A stretch of DNA of 64,000 nucleotides from Fulvia fulva (Eukaryota > Ascomycota > Dothideomycetes > Mycosphaerellales > Mycosphaerellaceae). The DNA lies in the NCBI RefSeq assembly GCF_020509005.1, contig NC_063012.1, positions 6,572,001-6,636,000 on the forward strand, given 5' to 3'. The first letter of the stretch is position 1. Each line of letters begins with the position of its first letter. The notes beneath the pieces were generated by a model. The model had not been told where the DNA came from, did no database searches, and was given only the letters and a program-made list of their open reading frames with translations. Shown piece after piece: positions 60,454 to 64,000 of this stretch. The position numbers and the translations under genes were made by a program.

Positions 60454-61842
60454 AACAAAGTTATTAAACACTACTAAGTATACTATAGATAATCGGCTAT
60501 ATAACTCTTCTATAGTTATATAGTCCTCTACTTTCTCCTTCTACTCTACAAATCCTAGTTCATCCTTATAATTAGGTATATTAGCTAAGAATATAGGAAT
60601 CTTCCTCGAGTTAATCGGGTTATAGGTACTACCGTTACTACGCTAGATAGCGGCGTTAACTAAGACTACCGTAGTGTCGTTATTATTATCGCTAGCTACG
60701 GTAGAGGTAGCCTTCTTAGTCTTCGTTATATCTATCTTAATACTAGAGTCCTCGCCGTTAAGTAGCTTCTCGAGGGCGGACTTCTACCTCGTAGGAGGTA
60801 GTAGAGGTGTCGGTTCCTTAGGCTTTAGCTAAGCGATACGGTTATCGCGCTCCTTTAGCTAGGCTTATAGATCTGTAATAAACGCGGCGGGACGCTTACC
60901 GAAGCTCTACTTAGTAGCTAACTTAGTCTAGGTCGCTTCGAGTTTACTAGCTAGATCTATATTACGACTACGTAAGTTCTTAATCTTAGCGGCCGCCTTC
61001 TTACCTAACTTCTTTAGGTAGGTAATCTTAGCCGCTAAGTCCTTATCGTCCCTAAGCTCGTTAAGTATTACTTAGAGTAATACTAACTTATCCTTATACC
61101 AATTAGCCTTAGCCTATAGCCGACTCTTCTAAATAGTTAATACCTCCCGTACCTCCTTAAGACCGAGGTAGGCGAGACGGTATTTGTCTAGGATATCTAG
61201 CTAGGCTTCTAGGTTCTTAGTAACTAAGTAAGAAAGCTCCTCGGCTATAGTAATCTAGAACTCGGTAGAGTTATACCGTAGCCTATATTCTACCTCTTTG
61301 CCCTTCTAGGTAAAGTTAATCGGTATCGTATAGCGGTAGCTAAGATATTCCTCCTTCCGCGTACGTATACCCTATTATAAGGTCTTATCCTCTCTACCTA
61401 TACGGAGTCAAGTTTCCTTCTTAGACTAACGTCGGTTATACTTATCACGTAGTAGCTCTTAGTGCTTCTAGCGCCGACATTCTTCCTCTTACTAACGAGC
61501 CTACTTAGTGTCTCCGCGATCCTAAGTCTCGTTCTATATCTCTTACGCTATATTACGTAGTCGTTCTATACCTACGGTATCGTCGAAATCCGGATCCTAC
61601 TACGACTCGTCTTCTACCTCTTACTACGCTACGCTAAGTATACCGTTCTACTTTTGTCGGGCTTCTCGGAGGAACGACTTCGTAAGAGGGTTTAGGTTAA
61701 GTCTTAGGATAAAGGATAATTCGTCTAGTCTAATAGTCGTATTAGTACCTACGGCTATTCGAGTCTCGGTCGTACGCGGTCGTAGCGGCGATACGTAGTC
61801 TATGATCGTACGGCTCGGCGATCTGAGGGCGGTAGAACTTAA
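60454..61842 (-). pseudogene. Element D Gag, N-terminal part
   Basis: The minus-strand reading is a charged, coiled-coil-like Gag N-terminal region with many RIP stops (about 60800-61800). Its last bases before the LTR are TAGAACTTAA, the priming-site complement. The open frame 61648-61848 is a short surviving piece of it on the coding strand. Confidence 0.6.
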
Positions 61843-62037
61843 TAACACGGATAAGGCGTAAGATAGGGCGTAAACGTATTAATACCTTAGAATCGAATAA
61901 GTTCTATAAAGAAGAGAAGATAAGAAAGTCGCGAAGCCGCGATAAAGTAAACGTCGAGGTCAGGGTCTAGGGTCCGGGCGCGCTAGCGCACTAGGTCACG
62001 TGACACTAAGTGTAGCCTTACGAGGTAAACCGTAATA
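61843..62037 (-). repeat. Right (5') LTR of D, 195 bp
   Basis: It runs from TAACACGG to CCGTAATA. It keeps CACTAGGTCACGTGACAC and other CA/TG sites lost in the left copy, so this end has been less affected by RIP. The following 5-mer CTTTA does not match the left flank of D. Confidence 0.85.
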
Positions 62038-62290
62038 CTTTACCTCCTTATAACCGGCGCCTCTATAGAAGTCTTCTCTATAACGTATACTTTAGAATTA
62101 AGGTACGTAATATATACTTCTTTATCTATCTATTGCGTTCTTCGAGTATATAAGCTATAGATAGGCTTATAAGATAGTTATATAGTATCGGTTTTTATCT
62201 AACTTATATAGTTTTATATATTACGTACTATCTTAGGAGTAGTATATATCGAGATATTCTATCGTAAGCAATCTTTAGAGGGGGCTTTAA
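62038..62290. other. RIP-affected flank between the repeats and DPH3
   Basis: This 253-bp stretch has one TG and one CA, like the repeats, but matches none of them over any length. Its first 20 bases (CTTTACCTCCTTATAACCGG) look a little like the sequence next to the left D LTR. It is either RIP leakage into single-copy DNA or the stub of another element. There is no coding frame. Confidence 0.5.
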
Positions 62291-62499
62291 TTAAACATTA
62301 TAGCAGCTAACTAGCTCTAACTAGCCTGAGGCGGATTTTATTTAGCGAGTGCACGTCAAGGGTCAAGATTGATTAGTGCACGTCATGGGGAAGACTTCTA
62401 CCCCAGATCTCACGAACTCTGATAATTCTTGTCCAGATTCGAACGCCTAGTTGTCCTGCACAGAACTGCATTCGACTCTCAGATACCTTATGTGACAAA
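62291..62499 (+). promoter_or_regulatory. DPH3 upstream region with two AGTGCACGTCA repeats
   Basis: CA and TG return to normal at about 62291. Two copies of AGTGCACGTCA lie at 62348-62358 and 62375-62385. Each reads TGACGTGCACT on the other strand and contains the TGACGT core bound by bZIP/CREB-type factors. They end 115-142 bp before the ATG. Use as operators is inferred from position only. Confidence 0.4.
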
Positions 62500-62819
62500 A
62501 TGGCAGACAATATCTACGATGAGATCGAGATTGAGGTGTGTAGTGCTGCATAGCCTATACCCCGTCAGAGCGACTGACTCGCAGCCAGGACATGACCTAC
62601 GACGAGACGCTCCAGACGTACCACTACCCATGTCCATGCGGCGATCGCTTCGAGATCAACATCGAAGACTTGCGCGACGGCGAGGAGATTGCAGTGTGTC
62701 CCAGTTGTAGTCTTCAGATCAGGGTTATCTTTGACGTCGACGATCTGCCCAAGCCTGATGGCGACGCTGCTGCACAGCAGACTCCGGCCCAGCCCCAGCA
62801 AGTGGTTGCCGCATCTTGA
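62500..62819 (+). CDS. DPH3: Diphthamide biosynthesis protein 3 (CSL zinc finger protein), spliced
   Basis: DPH3 (KTI11) is a small metal-binding protein that feeds electrons and iron to the Dph1-Dph2 radical enzyme in the first step of diphthamide formation on elongation factor 2. It also serves Elongator-dependent tRNA modification, in the cytoplasm. The coding parts are 62500-62535 and 62589-62819, 88 residues, typical for the family. Exon 1 gives [12 protein letters not shown] and exon 2 starts with D then [20 protein letters not shown]. The four metal ligands are in CPC and CPSC, and the [10 protein letters not shown] core is present. The start at 62500 is chosen because the MAD..YDEIEIED start is conserved in the family and joins in frame by a GT-AG intron. 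The Ala- and Gln-rich tail is variable. It is the first host gene beyond the repeats and has normal base use. Confidence 0.95.
62536..62588 (+). other. DPH3 intron, 53 bp
   Basis: Donor GTGTGT at 62536, branch-like CTGAC at 62574-62578, acceptor CCAG ending at 62588. It separates codon 12 (GAG) from codon 13 (GAC) in phase 0. The donor GTGTGT is weaker than the common fungal GTATGT or GTAAGT. Confidence 0.85.
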
Positions 62820-63388
62820 AGAGCAGGTGGAGAGGTGGCGAGGACACAAAAAGCGACAGAATAAGCAGGATTGACCCGCAGACAGAGCTCCGGCGGTCAC
62901 AGCAGAGAGCGCGAGCTGCAAGAGCGGAGGTGTCAGTTTCGGCATCAAGAGTGCTGAATAAGGCCTCGCAAGACTACTACACTGTGGGCAGCCTGATAGC
63001 GAAGAGGCTGAGCTGCGGCGTAAGATGCATGCGGCAGAAGAGAGTCTCGTTGAGGGCAAGTGATGAAGCATATCGCCACGCCATGACGGCGACAGATGCT
63101 TGCAAGGCCTTCGTGCAGCAGAGGGCAAGGCACGGAGAGAAGTGAGAGGAAGACATAGGCCTGGCATCATGAGAAAGGGACTGACAGAACAACGATTGCG
63201 AGACTTGTAGCGCGGTTCCGTAAACTTGCCTGCATAAAGTCTCGAGCCTGCCAGCGACTCTGCAATGCATGCACCATTATGCAATAGCCTTAATCTCTGT
63301 CGACTCATGCCTCATGCCTCGTGCCTCATGGCAGAGTATCTGCCGCGTCATCTGCGACCTCATAATCAGCCTGTACACACACATCGTA
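62820..63388. other. Intergenic region between convergent DPH3 and frataxin
   Basis: These 569 bp must hold both 3' untranslated regions. No convincing gene is present. The frames on the minus strand at 62565-63308 and the plus strand at 62816-63145 lack family features; the second starts with TTG. The only local structure I see is the 7-bp repeat at 63304-63331. No terminator or poly(A) signal can be assigned with confidence. Confidence 0.6.
63304..63331 (+). repeat. Four tandem copies of CTCATGC-type 7-mer
   Basis: Units are 63304-63310 CTCATGC, 63311-63317 CTCATGC, 63318-63324 CTCGTGC and 63325-63331 CTCATGG. It is a short low-copy repeat in the shared 3' region of the two genes. Confidence 0.7.
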
Positions 63389-64000
63389 TTACTCCACAGG
63401 GTCCGTACTCTGTTTGAGTTCTTCCTCATGGTGATCCGGAAGAATGCCTAGTTCCTTGCTGAGGAGATGAGAGAACTTGGTGCCATCGCGCAGATATACC
63501 CATTCGCCGCTACCTCCACCCTCTTTCTGGTGCATACTCTCGCCAGTCAGGACCCAGTCGAAGCGCTTCGGTCCAGACAAGGGCGATGATAGCCAGATCT
63601 GCTTGTTGGGCGGCTGCTTGTTGATGATGTATGTGCCGTTCGGTGGGAATGTGATCGATAGCACTCCAGCCTACCCGATTGTCAGTCGCGATGCCCGCAC
63701 ACTAAGTACGCCATTGTAGCTCCTGGACATACACTGTATTCCACCTCTACATCGTCCCTTCCCTCCTGAATTTGCTCCGCCTTTTCATGCACAGAGCCCA
63801 CAAACGCATCGGCGTGCTCATGGTATTCCTCCTCGCTGAGTTCGGTGGGTTCTGTCGGTCGTGGTGTTTCCGGCTTCTCAACTTTCGGTGGCTCTGGCTC
63901 CTCTGCATCTGGCATCAAGCCAGCACGGGTGATCGGGCTTGTAGAAAGGCAGCGCGATTGAGAGACCCGCATGGTCGCTATTGAGCCGTATCGAAAGGCA
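63389..64000 (-). CDS. YFH1: Frataxin, mitochondrial iron-sulfur assembly factor (5' end probably outside)
   Basis: Frataxin stimulates cysteine desulfurase in iron-sulfur cluster assembly and binds iron in the mitochondrial matrix. The visible coding parts are 63733-63972 (or further) and 63389-63670. An acidic first helix is present ([20 protein letters not shown], then DDVEVEYS). After the intron come the sheet motifs [39 protein letters not shown] and the C-terminal helix [13 protein letters not shown]. From ATG 63972 the protein would have 173 residues. The frame stays open upstream to the window edge (AFRYGSIAT before that ATG), and RCLSTSP looks like the end of a presequence at a processing site. 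So the true start probably lies beyond 64000. It is convergent with DPH3. Confidence 0.93.
63671..63732 (-). other. Frataxin intron, 62 bp
   Basis: On the minus strand the donor GTATGT starts at 63732, a CTGAC branch-like site lies near 63682-63686, and the acceptor TAG ends at 63671. Splicing joins EVEYS to AGVLSIT in phase 0, restoring the conserved frataxin sequence that neither exon frame gives alone. Confidence 0.92.

Larger units (their letters stand above)
7313..62037 (-). mobile_element. Composite D: D-family LTR element hosting all nested insertions
   Basis: Two 195-bp LTRs of the same family (7313-7507 and 61843-62037) bracket this region. Removing four inserts with clean target duplications (B, pogo, LINE4, F) leaves 3,567 bp in five pieces: 7313-8096, 38234-38536, 40439-40769, 45687-46251 and 60454-62037. 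Read on the minus strand these give LTR, priming site, Gag, a short linker, chromodomain, polypurine tract, LTR. Protease, reverse transcriptase, RNase H and integrase are missing, so D is a deletion derivative or a fusion of two D copies. The flanking 5-mers TAGCC (left) and CTTTA (right) do not match, which favours a fusion or a later rearrangement. Confidence 0.65.

Noticed and set aside
1..62037. A hidden host gene or biosynthetic cluster among the repeats
   Set aside because: Every stretch over 300 bp between element ends can be assigned to a Gypsy, LINE or pogo element by motifs or by alignment to another copy, except the LINE2 front end, which has no coding sign.
62038..62060. Possible polypurine tract next to the right D LTR, which would make it a 3' LTR with a body to the right
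   Set aside because: Only about 20 bases resemble the left D flank and nothing beyond does. The left side has a good priming-site match, so a 5' LTR reading is better supported.
62816..63145. 109-codon plus frame after DPH3
   Set aside because: It begins with TTG and overlaps the DPH3 stop. A second cistron is not expected in a fungal mRNA and no domain is visible.
62565..63308. 247-codon open frame on the minus strand across DPH3
   Set aside because: It is antisense to the well-supported DPH3 exon 2 and the shared 3' region, has no recognisable domain, and its composition (many Arg, Ser, Leu, Cys) is typical of a shadow frame.

Overview
This window is a repeat island from a filamentous ascomycete (Pezizomycotina), ending at the right in ordinary gene sequence. 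The evidence for a fungus is the mix of chromodomain Ty3/Gypsy elements, Tad1-like LINEs and a Fot1/pogo transposon, the short GTATGT-type introns in the two host genes, and mutation typical of RIP (repeat-induced point mutation). CpA and TpG are almost absent from most repeats, for example no CA and two TG in the first 180 bases, while CpG is kept. As a result nearly every element frame is broken by TAG and TAA. I cannot fix the class or species.

Layout. Bases 1-7312 hold a LINE relic interrupted by a minus-strand Gypsy element (H, 65-6944) that has lost its right LTR. Bases 7313-62037 lie between two 195-bp LTRs of one family (D). D's own sequence is only about 3.6 kb (Gag plus chromodomain); the rest arrived by nested insertion. 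Nested in D are Gypsy B (8097-38228, TSD GTTAG), a Fot1/pogo element (38537-40436, TA), LINE4 (40770-45671, 15-bp TSD) and Gypsy F (46252-60448, TSD CCGAC). Nested in B are Gypsy A (8543-15758, AGGCG), LINE1 (16205-21092), Gypsy C (21363-28715, TTAAG), a solo D-type LTR (29499-29693, ATAAC) and LINE2 (31101-33947). Nested in F is Gypsy G (48117-57528), which carries LINE3 (51787-56754). Removing the inserts and duplicate target sites leaves B at 7,588 bp and G at exactly A's length minus one 2,787-bp deletion.

The right edge is normal DNA from about 62.29 kb. It has two tail-to-tail genes: DPH3 (62500-62819, plus strand, one intron) and frataxin (63389 to beyond the window start of the gene, minus strand, one visible intron). 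Both products bind iron.

The most notable points are these. LINE4 is almost free of CpG (one in 1,920 bp of ORF2) although it sits among repeats that kept CpG and lost CpA. The four testable Gypsy families all carry, just inside the 5' LTR, a stretch complementary to their own LTR, which suggests self-priming. F and G lack nearly the same 2.8 kb of pol. LINE2 has an unrelated, repeat-bearing 1-kb front end. I see no operon-like or defence system. The unusual biology here is in the repeats and the mutation patterns.
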